From Capillidium heterosporum (lineage: Eukaryota; Entomophthoromycota; Entomophthoromycetes; Entomophthorales; Capillidiaceae), in NCBI GenBank assembly GCA_016630905.1, contig WBMQ01000016.1, positions 98,521-162,520 on the forward strand: 64,000 bases of DNA, given 5' to 3'. How positions within the stretch are numbered: position 1 is the first letter of the stretch; the number at the start of each line of letters is the position of its first letter. The translations under genes and the position numbers were made by a program. Shown here in pieces: positions 11,414-21,458 of this stretch. The notes under the pieces are model-generated. The model ran no database searches and was not told the DNA's origin. It was given only the letters and a program-made list of their open reading frames with translations.

Positions 11414-11763
11414 ATGTACAAGCTCATTGCACTAGTCAACTCATTGGCCTCACACGCATAATACTGTCAGTATCATGCTAAATCAGATTTGGTCAGTTCA
11501 AAACTTCATTGTTCTCTTGCTGGTGCTGAAATTGATAAAGCAACTTTGAAGTTGAATGTTGGAGCTCGCCAGGTCAATTAAATCTCTGTAAGAATGAACG
11601 CTCCAAGAAGAATAAAGATAGCTACAAGCTTCAAATTCTCGACTGTATCATCGGTAGCTTTCATTTTAAGATCGAAAACTTAGACAATGGACACATATTT
11701 GAATACACTATATCAACTCACGAGATAAGTACCGGTGACTTCAAGACGGATAAAAGCACATAA
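11414..11763 (+). pseudogene. Remnant of a small secreted-protein-like gene
   Basis: The ATG at 11414 opens with a hydrophobic leader-like segment (MYKLIALVNSLASHA), followed immediately by a stop. The same frame then continues for about 38 codons of protein-like sequence with Cys residues. A one-base frame change near 11580 leads into another open run of about 60 codons (starting near NLCKNERSKKNKDSYK) that ends at TAA 11761-11763. Total about 115 codons, typical of fungal small secreted proteins. No family is recognised. Leader, stop and frame change are seen directly; former secretion is inferred. Confidence 0.45.
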
Positions 11764-13267
11764 TTTTAGATGTAGATTGATGGCAGTATTTTATACATGC
11801 CTAAACTTTCAATAAGACATTTTTATGATAAGGTATGTAAACTTCCTTTTACCATCTTATTCTTCATTCTATAAATCAAACTCTGAGTGCACTAAAGGCC
11901 TCACTTCCTATCCAAACTTTAAAACTTTTATTGAAATAGCGAATACCATTCTACCCATCTAATATTTTATATAACAATATTATTTACAAACTGATAATCA
12001 AATCAAGACAAATTTTCATTAGTATTTAAATTTGATTAAAACTTTGAATGAAAGTCTGTTGCCTATATTGTACTGACATATTCTGACTTGTAAAATGTAA
12101 ATACCCAACGCTTTCAAATCAAGATTGGCCACATATATTCAATTGCTTACCAGTAATCTAAGGCGAATGTTATCCTCCAGCCTCCTAAGTATACTGCAGT
12201 TGAAGAGAACTTTAGAAATATTTTATATACCAAGCAGTAAGTCTAATCGAATATAAAAGTTATTATGAAATAAAATCCAAGAACTGCAACTACCCAACTA
12301 AACTTAACATCAGGATCATCCTAGGTATACCTTAAAGGTAGATCTTAAGGACACTAGGTTTATAATAAAAAGAAGCTTCGAACCAGAGTGGAGGTTTCAA
12401 ATTTATCAGCTTTAATGAGCTATAAACAAGCTTGACATGGTAAGTACAGGTTAGCTGATACTTGAGCCGGGAATTAGAATTCAAGTTGAATATCAGAATA
12501 AAAGCTCATAAGGCTTAACTGCGTATATCAATTTGCAAGGTAGCGTAAAATCGCTAATAAAACCCTGCCATACAAATGCCAGCAAATAGTTAAATAAACT
12601 TTGTGGCAAAGTAGTGTTGATGTAAGCTGGTTAACTGCATTTCAGCAACTAAATCATTCATCTAAGCATCTTTGATAAATATATCACTAAATGTACATGC
12701 TATGGTATTAAAATTCATCTCTACTTTTGGAAAATTAACATATTTTCGATAGCGATATCCTAGAAACAGTGACTTCCTCAAAACACAGATGTGCTTAAAA
12801 GTTTTTGGCCATCAATTTATAAAGCTTAAAACAATATAGAAGTAGAAAAATAAACTATTTAGTTATAGAAATAGTATAAGTTAAATGATACGTCTCTTGA
12901 TTTAAAGTTTAAATATATGCAGACGATTAATTTTATAAGTAAAGTTGTAAAAAAGTCACTACATTAAAGCTAACCCCTTATCCTACATTTACTTTGCAAA
13001 AGTTGACAGTAGGATCTATTGGAATAGAATTTCTCAATTGAGAATTGAAGGTTCCTATATCAAGACATCCCTAAGTGATACATGTACTTTGCTTTGCAAA
13101 CATACTATCAAAGGCTATTGGATTAAAAGGTGCAGTTGATGAGTTTTCAAACTCGCAGTACCTTTTCAGGACTCCATATAAAATCAAAGAAGTCAAATTT
13201 GAAAGCTTTTATATCTCAAATTCAAACTTAATCAAATAGCACGATACCATTCAACAATTAAAGCAAA
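11764..13267. other. Intergenic gap upstream of the first intact family gene
   Basis: AT-rich spacer with no convincing frame. A TATA-like element lies near the right end and is listed separately. Confidence 0.5.
13177..13183 (+). promoter_or_regulatory. TATA-box-like element
   Basis: TATAAAA, 85 nt before the ATG at 13268. The second intact family member has a similar element at a similar distance, which suggests both copies kept a promoter. Confidence 0.45.
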
Positions 13268-13702
13268 ATGACTGCCCCCAACCAAGATTTCAGTGACGCC
13301 TCTCATCAAAAATTGACGGAAGCCTTTGGTGACCAAGATTTCATCCCCAAATCCAACGTCCAGAAGGCCATGCACCTCATGTTAACCGAAATGTTTGCTA
13401 ATGATAACTACTATATAGAATCAAATTTCGAAACCGAACTAGGAGTCATTGATTTTGTAGTCTTTGAAAGGGCTTTAGACTTCCCAATATACATGGTTAT
13501 GTGTCAAGCTGGCTTTAGGGGAGATAATGCAATCGACTATTCCAAACAGGAATTTTATATTGAAGCCGCCACCCTGAGTAAGCAGTTGCAGAAGAAGTAT
13601 CAAACTCACGACATGATACCGGTTTCAGTAACTACTGGGACGTACGCAGTTTCTCTTGAGTCATCTAAAGAGGAAGAGATCAAAAGTAGCTCAGATGAAT
13701 AG
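13268..13702 (+). CDS. Unknown-family protein with MCQAG core (144 aa), intact
   Basis: A single exon of 144 residues, not recognised from any named family. Order of elements: a helix at about 26-45 (IPKSNVQKAMHLMLTEMF), a beta-like segment (YYIESNFETELG), the strand IDFVVF (60-65), a turn, the strand IYMVMCQAG (72-80), a helix (QEFYIEAATLSKQLQKKY) and MIPVSV. The C-terminus is a short acidic run (SSKEEEIKSSSDE). The helix-strand-D-strand layout is like the core of PD-(D/E)XK nucleases, with Asp in IDFVVF at the catalytic Asp position, but the usual E-x-K is M-C-Q. Paralogous to the 14.5-kb gene and to three decayed copies in this window. No signal peptide or membrane segment. The nuclease-like fold is inference only. 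Confidence 0.75.
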   Translation: MTAPNQDFSDASHQKLTEAFGDQDFIPKSNVQKAMHLMLTEMFANDNYYIESNFETELGVIDFVVFERALDFPIYMVMCQAGFRGDNAIDYSKQEFYIEAATLSKQLQKKYQTHDMIPVSVTTGTYAVSLESSKEEEIKSSSDE

Positions 13703-14497
13703 GATAGCTAGTGGCTATTAGGCGTTATAAAGGGTTTTTAACAATAAATACTTTTTTCTAAATGGTTGTAGATACATGTAGCTTCCACTGCATTCATTTT
13801 CTTTTGAATTTTTACTTTATTTGCTTATTAATTGATCATATCATCTTTAATAAAAATATACTATACAATCTATAATTAAAACCTATTAAATGTCATTAAA
13901 TAAACTAAAAATTAATAATAATATGGAAATAGGAGTTTGCTAATATTTTGAGGAATCACTTTTATGCAATATTCTTTCCCAAGCTATGATAAAATACAAA
14001 TTTTGTTAAAACTACAATAAATTTAAGCCGTAGCTACATCTGAATTGAGAAACTACACTAATAATTCCTCAGGAAAATCAAGTTATATTAGCATCAAAAT
14101 CTCTTACTTTGCAATATAGTTTCAAAAATCAAAGCTGAGGCTATTGTCCCATGTATCATCAACATCCACCTGAGCAATCTTCTAGCCTTCAGTTGATTCA
14201 AAAAGGACCTTTCCTAAATAATTTGTTGAACTTGCATTCCAACTATACGTTGAAAATTATTCTAAATTGAGATTGAAGATTTGAAACCAATTATTATAAG
14301 AACCTTGTACATATACAAGAACAGTCCTACCTGCGGGAAAATATGAAAATGGAATGTCAAATATTTTTCAATCAGTTTACAACAACCCAAGCTATCACTA
14401 TATTTAAGTTCACTTGAACAGGGTATAAATATGTACCCAAGTCGAAATTTGCTGCAACAAAAACAAAACCAACATTCAAACCAAAACTCAAAGAAAA
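13703..14497. other. Spacer between the two intact family members
   Basis: About 800 bp, AT-rich, no gene. The last 75 nt include the TATA-like element of the next gene. Confidence 0.5.
14424..14431 (+). promoter_or_regulatory. TATA-box-like element
   Basis: TATAAATA sits 67-74 nt before the ATG at 14498, inside the imperfect palindrome GGGTATAAATATGTACCC. Confidence 0.5.
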
Positions 14498-15358
14498 ATG
14501 ACCAATCTGATCGAAACCATCTCCAGCCAGAATCACCAGAGTCTGAAGCAAGCCCTAGGAGGTGACAGCTACATTCCTAAAGACAACGTCAAGCAGGCCA
14601 TGGATATACTCTTCCAAGAAGTCTTTGGCGATGGCAAGCATATCATAAAGAAAGACGTTCCAACCAACAAAGGTACCGTGGACTTTGTTATCTTCAATAA
14701 CACAACCAACAAGCCCGTCATGATTGGTATGTGCCAAGCTGGTACCGAAGGTAGTCAAGATTCCGAACAAGCCAACTCGCAGGAACTCATTAATTTAGCT
14801 GTTGCCCTAAGTGAGCCTTTACAAAATAAATATAGCCTATCGGAAGTCATCCCCAATATTGTCATGAAGGGTCCTTACGCCTTTTTAACCAAGAGTGAAG
14901 GTGGCGAATTGCAGTATGTTGAAGTTACCGAAGTAACAGAGATTGTCGAAATTGTAGAATATTACGAAGTTACCTACGTCACTGAGTACTACGAGGTCGA
15001 AGAAACCGAAGTTATTGAGACTGAGGTTGAAGTTACTGAGATTATTGAGACCGAAGAAATCGAAGTTACCGAAATTGAAAGTGAAGTTGAAGTTGAGGTC
15101 GAAGTTGAAGTTGAAGTCGAAGAGGAAGAAGATGATGAAAATGATGATGAAGATAACGAGGAAGATGACGAGGAAGTCGAAGTCGAGATTGAAGTTGAAG
15201 AGGAGGAAGAAGAAGCTGATGAAAATGACGAAGATGAGGAAGAAAATGAAGAGGATGATGGTAGTAACGATGAAGCTGAAGGTGAAGATGATAACGATGA
15301 GGATGCTGAACATGAAGCCGAGCCTGAAGCTGCTTATGATGATGGTGATGACGAATAA
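14498..15358 (+). CDS. Unknown-family protein with MCQAG core and long Val/Glu then Asp/Glu tail (286 aa), intact
   Basis: The N-terminal 140 residues match the 13.3-kb gene: YIPKDNVKQAMDILFQEVF, IIKKDVPTNKGTVDFVIF, PVMIGMCQAGTEG, a QELINLAVALSEPLQNKY helix and VIPNIVMKGPYAF. The remaining half is low complexity. About residues 145-210 are alternating Val/Glu/Thr units (EVTEV, then EVEVEVEV), coded by an impure GAAGTT-type repeat. About residues 211-286 are nearly all Asp/Glu with a few Asn, Ala and Gly. Such tails are typical of histone-, nucleic-acid- or protein-mimicking regions, but no function is established. The core has the Asp of a PD-(D/E)XK layout but M-C-Q in place of E-x-K. Codon choice in the tail produces a long antisense frame that I treat as an artefact. 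Confidence 0.8.
   Translation: MTNLIETISSQNHQSLKQALGGDSYIPKDNVKQAMDILFQEVFGDGKHIIKKDVPTNKGTVDFVIFNNTTNKPVMIGMCQAGTEGSQDSEQANSQELINLAVALSEPLQNKYSLSEVIPNIVMKGPYAFLTKSEGGELQYVEVTEVTEIVEIVEYYEVTYVTEYYEVEETEVIETEVEVTEIIETEEIEVTEIESEVEVEVEVEVEVEEEEDDENDDEDNEEDDEEVEVEIEVEEEEEEADENDEDEEENEEDDGSNDEAEGEDDNDEDAEHEAEPEAAYDDGDDE
14920..15355 (+). repeat. Impure GAAGTT/GAAGAT repeat coding the acidic tail
   Basis: Repeated GAAGTT, GAGGTC, GAAGTCGAAGTT and GATGAT/GAAGAT units form most of the 3' half of the 14.5-kb gene. The unit is a multiple of three, so expansions and contractions keep the frame. Tail length is therefore expected to vary between strains. Confidence 0.75.
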
Positions 15359-15911
15359 CTTTTTACTAATTTTTAATAAACTTCATAATTTTAGCTCGAT
15401 AACAATATATCAAGATTGTAAATTTTATTATATGTATTTAGATTCTACCGACTTTACAATACAAATTGTATATATTTTTATAAAATAATATAAGCGAGAA
15501 GGGTAATATTAAAATTTTTTATATCATAACAATGCAAATCACTGACTAAAATATCCTAATATTAGGTTGATTATAAACAGTCGTAAAAAGAAATATTTAT
15601 CTTTACTACTGATTCAAAGCTGCTTTATCTACTAGTTACAGGAGTTTTATAATTAAACAGATGCATCAAAAATTTACCTTGCACTACAATAAAAATTCCC
15701 CGGTAGTAAGTTTACAACTACAACTATTTTTGAACTTACTAAGTTATTTACCTCACTTTAGCCAACTTTACAATAAAAGTTGATTTTCAAATATATATAT
15801 ACATCCTTTTGGAAAATTGGTAGAAAATAGTACACTTAATATAGTAAAGCTTTAGAAACATTACCAAGAGCCAAAATAACTAATTCTATTGGGTTTATAA
15901 TTAGCATCTAC
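15359..15911. other. Intergenic gap between family gene and LTR-like element
   Basis: AT-rich, no gene recognised. Confidence 0.5.
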
Positions 15912-16639
15912 TGTAGGGTCCAAGAGGGTATCGTTGGATCTAATTAATGATGGTGTCATAATGGAGCGTATGGCAGAATAGGTCAGGACAATAGAGCTAA
16001 TACCGACCACTGTATTGATACTATGAAGCACTCAAAAGAGGTAAATCCAAAAAGAAGCAAAGAAAATCAGAGCGTAGTGAGTTGAGAAGGCAAAGAATTT
16101 GGATCACATAGTTGCATCATATTAATAACTAAGAAGCTTGCCAAGAACAAGATTTTATTTGTAGACTAGGGAACAAAATCAAGCTGTAGAGAAACAGCTG
16201 TAGCTAAGGAATGAAATCAAAAGGTAAGTAACAGCTAGGGATAGTGAGGCAAAGCGTTGTCAAGATCCTGGCTTTAGGTAGTAATCGAAGGGTTTAAATA
16301 CTTTTTTATATCTTTGCAGTAGTTGTATCAGATGGATTAGATCTCTATCTTCAATTAACTATTCTATAGATTAATTAAAATTTTGCCAAGTTTAATCAGA
16401 AAAAGTCCATAACAATATCAATAGCTACTGATGGGTTTACCATTGTTGGAATGCCAGCATCTGGTGGTATGGTGTTAATAAAAAGAATCACAAATATCTA
16501 AGGCGCGAAGCGGATTGATAACTAAAATAACTACAAATTAAGAACTGGAGGATCAAAATTGATAAAAGTGCCAGAAGAAAACAAAAAGGAATAGGTCTAT
16601 GACCTAATAGTAGAAATTGTAATGACCAAGGTTACTACA
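15912..16639 (-). mobile_element. Diverged solo LTR-like element, copy 1 (internally deleted)
   Basis: Read on the minus strand it starts TGTAGTAACC and ends GGACCCTACA, so its ends are the inverted pair TGTAG/CTACA of LTR type (TG...CA). It is colinear over its whole length with the element at 36439-37481. Shared blocks include CTATTAGGTCATAGACCTAT near the start, TTCCAACAATGG and AATTAATCTATAGA in the middle, and CCATCATT, CGATACC and TGGACC at the end. It lacks about 250 bp near its 3' end that copy 2 has. I see no target-site duplication, which suggests an old insertion. No polymerase or integrase coding is nearby. Confidence 0.65.
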
Positions 16640-17033
16640 CTTGGAATAAAAGATTTGGCAAAGAGATTTGGGGGATGTATAAAAACCCATGCGAATTAAA
16701 TTATATCAATATCTTTGGGGCAATTAATTCTAATAGAATTTGCTAAATCGTGCCAACGTTTGGAATTGAAAGTACTTTTTAATAAATTGAATAAACTGAA
16801 GTTGTAAGTAAAATCCAAGTTCCAACTACAGGCTTTTACAATTTCGTATACTAACTTACAGATTATATAATAGTGGCATAGTTTATGTAGCTAATGTAAA
16901 ATTTACCGAAAATATTTGTCAAAATGCCTGTAAAAAGTATATATATAAAATAGGCTTAATCCAACTTTATTTAAGACAGAAGTATGGCTTACCTACTTGC
17001 ATCTCAACCAGAAAATCCAACAGATTTAATCGA
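16640..17033. other. Spacer downstream of the first Zn2Cys6 gene
   Basis: Nothing recognised in about 390 bp. Confidence 0.5.
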
Positions 17034-18857
17034 CTAATCCATACTGTCAAATTCTTCCCCTAAATCTACCTCCTCAGCTCGGGCTAACATGAGAGCCATA
17101 TTCAAACTTTCGTAAGCCAACCCATAATAAACCTTCATCTGGTTTAAAATTCGTAGAATAGCCTTGACATTCATTAAAGCTCTTTGAGCGACCTTTCTAT
17201 CTTTAGATTTGCAGTTTTTTATCTGATGGAAGGTCACCGTACCAATGGCTGGGAATTTATAAGTCATGCCGCTGCAGTAGATAAAGTTTCCCAATCCAAG
17301 TGCGACCTCCATTGCTTTGTCAGATGCTTGGTTGGCTTTATGGTCAAAGTATGCTTTGAGGCCATTTTGCTTGACCTTGCTGAAGATTTGATAGAGGCTG
17401 AGCTTAGTCGATTGGCATATGAGGCGTAGATTTAAGATAAAGGGTTTGGCTATTTCTTGAGTCCGTTTCCTTTTGCTATTGGTTAGCATTTCGAACTGGA
17501 TGATAGCTCTAGCGTCCCAAAGATCGAGATGGTAAGATGATGCAAGAGTGAGGTAGTGCATTTCTTCGACCTTATCAGGAGGTACAACTTCAGTAAGCTT
17601 GATTTTACGTAGAATGAGGTACATGAGCTGGCAGAGCTGTGAAAAAAGTTTGGTGTAGAGACAACTGCATTCCATAGTAAATTGGTAAGTCTCATCGATC
17701 TCACCTTCCAAATAATCCATAGAGTTTAGCTTAGGATAAGGCTGATTAGCAAGTCTAATGTCATGACTTAGGACCCCGTTTGAGCCATACCCATAAATCT
17801 TATCAGAGATGTGACACCACCACCACAAACGTAAACGCAACTCTTTAGTTTCTTGATCGGTACCAGGTTTGGGATCATGGTCCAAACCTAAACAGTAACC
17901 CATACGTATGGCCTTACCTAAATCGAAAAAGCCTCTACTGAAGCTTTTGGGATTGTGCTGGAGGTTGCATGTTATAAGCAATGCACTACATGTGTCCAAG
18001 CTACAGGTCAAATACGACTCCTTCAAAAATTGGGAAGCTTTATCGCTGAACCAATCACGTATGTTGTCGGAAATATGGGGTAGGTAGCCACATCCTACCG
18101 AGCATATGGTGTTGGTAAGTATGGGGGAGTGTTTTTCAAAGTTTTGCACTATTGACCTCCTATTGACGACTGGAAGGTAGGGATGGAAGAACTGAAAGTA
18201 TGCTCGTATGCACATGTCGGTTACCGAAGCTGCTACCAACCTATCCTGCAAACTCTGTACATCAATCAAGGTGGTTATTGGAGGTAGACAGGCTGGGTTA
18301 AATGGTTTACGGTCCAAGTACATGCGGTTCAAGTTATCTGGTTTGGAGAAGTGGACAACATACATGGTTAGAAATTTGGCTACTGGGGTCGCGCCGTAGT
18401 AGTCTATGTTACCACTAGTACTTACATATACCTTTTGGTTCTTGTCAAAGGTTGTGCTGTTGAACAAAGTCATCAGCAAATCAAACTTTGAGTTGACTTG
18501 ATCCGATTTCAAGCTAGTTTCTATCGCCCTTTTGATATCCTTGGGATGGTAGATTAAAATTTTACCTTGGTCCAGATCAATTTTATCGTTTAAGCTGCTT
18601 GGCTTGATAACTTCCAAACCGTATTCATCATGTGAAATTGGTGTATGGTTGGTATAGTTGATAATCATTTTGAAATTGAATATAATGCGCTTAAGTTTTA
18701 GAACAGGCTTCTTACTCCTTACCTTTGATACGAAGGTGTAACCACATCTATAACCAAAGTTGGCACATTGAATACATAAAGGCACAGCGCGGTCACAGCT
18801 GATCTTACGTCTTCTACAAGTATCGCAGGCATACTTTGAAGTTATTGGGTGGCACAT
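17034..18857 (-). CDS. Zn2Cys6 fungal-type transcription factor, paralogue 1
   Basis: 607 residues in one exon. The binuclear zinc cluster is at the N-terminus with spacing C-x2-C-x6-C-x6-C-x2-C-x6-C (Cys 11, 14, 21, 28, 31, 38; ACDTCRRRKISC, then CIQC). It is followed by a basic linker. A fungal transcription-factor middle domain (about 190-420) has AYFQFFHPYLPVVNRRS and the hallmark LRLWWWCHISDK. Members bind CGG-type DNA and regulate metabolic or stress genes; the target is unknown. One of five intronless paralogues in this window. Its central 563 bp (17815-18377) is almost identical to paralogue 3 at 28.1 kb, while the flanks differ clearly, marking a gene-conversion tract. Confidence 0.9.
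   Translation of the reverse strand: MCHPITSKYACDTCRRRKISCDRAVPLCIQCANFGYRCGYTFVSKVRSKKPVLKLKRIIFNFKMIINYTNHTPISHDEYGLEVIKPSSLNDKIDLDQGKILIYHPKDIKRAIETSLKSDQVNSKFDLLMTLFNSTTFDKNQKVYVSTSGNIDYYGATPVAKFLTMYVVHFSKPDNLNRMYLDRKPFNPACLPPITTLIDVQSLQDRLVAASVTDMCIRAYFQFFHPYLPVVNRRSIVQNFEKHSPILTNTICSVGCGYLPHISDNIRDWFSDKASQFLKESYLTCSLDTCSALLITCNLQHNPKSFSRGFFDLGKAIRMGYCLGLDHDPKPGTDQETKELRLRLWWWCHISDKIYGYGSNGVLSHDIRLANQPYPKLNSMDYLEGEIDETYQFTMECSCLYTKLFSQLCQLMYLILRKIKLTEVVPPDKVEEMHYLTLASSYHLDLWDARAIIQFEMLTNSKRKRTQEIAKPFILNLRLICQSTKLSLYQIFSKVKQNGLKAYFDHKANQASDKAMEVALGLGNFIYCSGMTYKFPAIGTVTFHQIKNCKSKDRKVAQRALMNVKAILRILNQMKVYYGLAYESLNMALMLARAEEVDLGEEFDSMD
17815..18377 (-). repeat. 563-bp near-identical tract shared with 28572-29134 (inverted)
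   Basis: Base-by-base comparison of the minus strand here with the plus strand at 28572-29134 gives the same length with no gap and about eight substitutions. The changes are clustered around the LQHNPKSF/FQHGPKSF codons. Synonymous positions are conserved too. Immediately outside, the genes diverge at many sites. Confidence 0.9.
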
Positions 18858-19619
18858 CTTACCAACTTACCACTAGAGTATAAGACTAACTTGCCGATGT
18901 TTTCCCAAATGAAAATAATTATCAAACCTAAATTATGGTATGATTTACTATTTATAGTCTCTAATGGTTGAGAAAGCTGGGTTTCTAATAGAAAATTTAA
19001 GGTATGTAAATAAAATGAGTAATGTTTCTGATTTGGAAAAATTAAAAGCTTAATTCACAAGATTCAGGACACTAGAAAAAGTTATTGCTTTCAAAGTTAG
19101 CTTGTTGTTTTAGCTTTTCCAAATAGGTAGAAGCTGACCCCTTCAATTTGAATTTTTCAAAATTATTTTTACATCCAACCCCTAATATTATAAGTAAAAA
19201 CCATATATACAAACGTTTGAGAAGTTGTTTGGCTATATATATATCCAGCAACTATCTCAACCATGACATTTTGGAATAAGATCCTGAAATTTAAGATTAT
19301 GAGACACTATAAACAAACGGGGAATTACTCAAGTTCAAGCTCTTACAGTCCATTATTGGTATATTTAGGAGGGTCCGAAGTTATAGTTTGGATTTAAAGT
19401 AAACTTTTGAAACTTCAAGCTACTTCATATCGCTGTTCCTTTGCTGAATCATATCAATTATCTTCGAAATTTAAGTGTCTTTACCATATTAGTTACCAAA
19501 GATAGTTTACAAAAATACTAAAAAGTACAGTCCTATATATACAATTTAATTGACTACTATTACCTATACCCTATATATACCATTTTTAATCTCTAATAAA
19601 ACATATATGAAAAGTATCT
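18858..19619. other. Spacer between Zn2Cys6 paralogues 1 and 2
   Basis: It contains the promoter of paralogue 1 and the 3' flank of paralogue 2. A run GGCTATATATATATCC lies near 19230. No gene seen. Confidence 0.5.
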
Positions 19620-21458
19620 TCAATTCATCCCCTCAAACTCCATACCCAAATCTACCTTCTCAGCCCGTGCCAACAGCAAAGCCATATTTAAACTTTCATA
19701 AGCTAGCGCGTAATAAACCTTCATAGTATTCAGTACACGCAACAAACTTTTGACATTCTCCAAGGCCTTGCTAGCAACTAAACGATCCTTAGATTTACAG
19801 TTCTTGATCTGATAGAAAATAGCACTGCCCAAAGCAGCAAATTTGTAAGTCATACCACTGTAGTATATATTATTCCCTAATGCCAAGGCAACCTCAACAG
19901 TTCTATCCGATGCCAAACTAGCTTTCGATTGAAAGTACGCTTTAAGACCGCTTTGCTTGACTTTACCGAAAGTTTGATAGAGGCACAGTAAAGTCGAATG
20001 ACATATGAGTCGCAAGTTGAAAATAAAGGTTTCGGCTACTTTTTGGTAAGGTAAATCTTGGCTACTAGCTAGCGCTTCAAATTGGACACTAAGGCGACTA
20101 TCCCAAAGTTCGAGGTGCTGGGCCGAAGCAATAGTTATACGGTACATTTCGTAAACTTTGTCGTCGGGAATAATCTCAGTAAACTTGATTTTACGGAGTA
20201 TGAGGTATAATAGTTGGCAAAACTGGGCAAAGAGTTGAGTGTACAAACAGGAGCATCGCATAGTGAACTGGCAGATAGTATCAGCTTCATTCTTCAAAAC
20301 ATCCATAGAATTGAACTTGGGGTGCGGTCTGCAAGTAATTCTAACGTCATGGCTAAAGACCCCGTTCATACCAAACCCGTACAGCTTATCTATAATATGA
20401 CACCACCACCAGATCCGAATACGCAACTCTATAGTCTCTTGGTCGGTACCAGGTGGGGGGTCGCGGTCCAAACCTAGTAAATACCCCATGCGGATGGCTA
20501 AGCCTAAGTTAAAGAAGCCTTTGCCAAAACTTTTGGGATTGTGTTGGAAGTTGGACATGATGAGGAGGGCACTTATGGTATCCAAGCTGCATGTGGTAAA
20601 GGATTGCTCTAGTAATCTAGTGGAAGTATCGCTGAACCAATCGCGTACGTTATCAGAAACTTGGGGTAGGTAACCACAGCCTACCGAGCATATGATATTG
20701 GTTAGGATAGGAGAGTGCTGCTCCAAATTTTGGACTATTGATCTTCTATTGACGACTGGCAGGTAGGGATGGGAAAACTGAAAGTAAGCTCTGATACACA
20801 TATCAATTACTGAGGCTGCTTCCAACTTATTTTGTAGATTTTGTACATCGATCAAGTTGGTTATTGGAGGTAAACAGGCTGGATTGGGTGGTTTACGGTC
20901 CAAGTACATGCGGTTCAAGTTATTTGGTTTGGAGAAGTGAACTACGTACATGGTTAGAAATTTAGCAACTGGAGTGACGCCATAGTAGTCCATATTTCCA
21001 GTAGTAGATATATACACTTTTTGGTTTTTGTCGATAGTAGCATTGTTGAAGAAGGTCATTAGCATGTCGAACTTGGTGTTGAAGTATTCGGAGGCGAAGC
21101 TAGTTCTCAAACCTATTTTCTGGACATCCTTCTGTTTGTAGATTATAAATTTACCTCGACCCAAAGCAATTGCTTCTGTCGTGCTTTTAAATTTCTCGAC
21201 TTTTGAATTTACTTCCCCATCTAAAGTTTGTGGTTGATTGGTGAAATCGGAAATACTTTTGGAGTTGAAGGTAATCGGTTTGGACTTGAGCTTCGGTTTT
21301 GAAAAAAACCTCTTACCTCTTTCCTTTGGTACAAAGGTGTAAGTACATTTGTAGTTGAAGTCGGCACATTGGATACATAAAGGTATAACTCGGTCACAAC
21401 TGATCTTCCTTTTCCTACAAGTGTCGCATGCGTACTTTGAAGCTCTATTATCAGCCAT
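19620..21458 (-). CDS. Zn2Cys6 fungal-type transcription factor, paralogue 2
   Basis: 612 residues, one exon. The zinc cluster is ACDTCRKRKISC...CIQCADFNYKC with canonical spacing. The middle domain keeps AYFQFSHPYLPVVNRRS and RIRIWWWCHIIDKLYGFG. It shares the same orientation and about 2.6 kb spacing (start to start) with paralogue 1. Outside the conversion tract it is the closest relative of paralogue 3: both have ASFASEYFNTKF and a middle-domain entry with DYYGVTPVAKF. Ends in the family-typical ARAEKVDLGMEFEGMN. DNA target unknown. Confidence 0.9.
   Translation of the reverse strand: MADNRASKYACDTCRKRKISCDRVIPLCIQCADFNYKCTYTFVPKERGKRFFSKPKLKSKPITFNSKSISDFTNQPQTLDGEVNSKVEKFKSTTEAIALGRGKFIIYKQKDVQKIGLRTSFASEYFNTKFDMLMTFFNNATIDKNQKVYISTTGNMDYYGVTPVAKFLTMYVVHFSKPNNLNRMYLDRKPPNPACLPPITNLIDVQNLQNKLEAASVIDMCIRAYFQFSHPYLPVVNRRSIVQNLEQHSPILTNIICSVGCGYLPQVSDNVRDWFSDTSTRLLEQSFTTCSLDTISALLIMSNFQHNPKSFGKGFFNLGLAIRMGYLLGLDRDPPPGTDQETIELRIRIWWWCHIIDKLYGFGMNGVFSHDVRITCRPHPKFNSMDVLKNEADTICQFTMRCSCLYTQLFAQFCQLLYLILRKIKFTEIIPDDKVYEMYRITIASAQHLELWDSRLSVQFEALASSQDLPYQKVAETFIFNLRLICHSTLLCLYQTFGKVKQSGLKAYFQSKASLASDRTVEVALALGNNIYYSGMTYKFAALGSAIFYQIKNCKSKDRLVASKALENVKSLLRVLNTMKVYYALAYESLNMALLLARAEKVDLGMEFEGMN

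Noticed and set aside
14885-15313. Long minus-strand open frame (142 codons, Phe/Asn/Leu-rich) opposite the acidic tail
   Set aside because: It is the antisense of a GAA/GAT/GTT repeat, which automatically gives TTC/ATC/AAC codons. No conserved content, and the sense gene is well supported.
18208-18399. Plus-strand 63-codon frame repeated at 28550-28741 in the other orientation
   Set aside because: It is the antisense of the converted tract in two Zn2Cys6 genes. Its conservation follows from DNA identity, not from protein selection.
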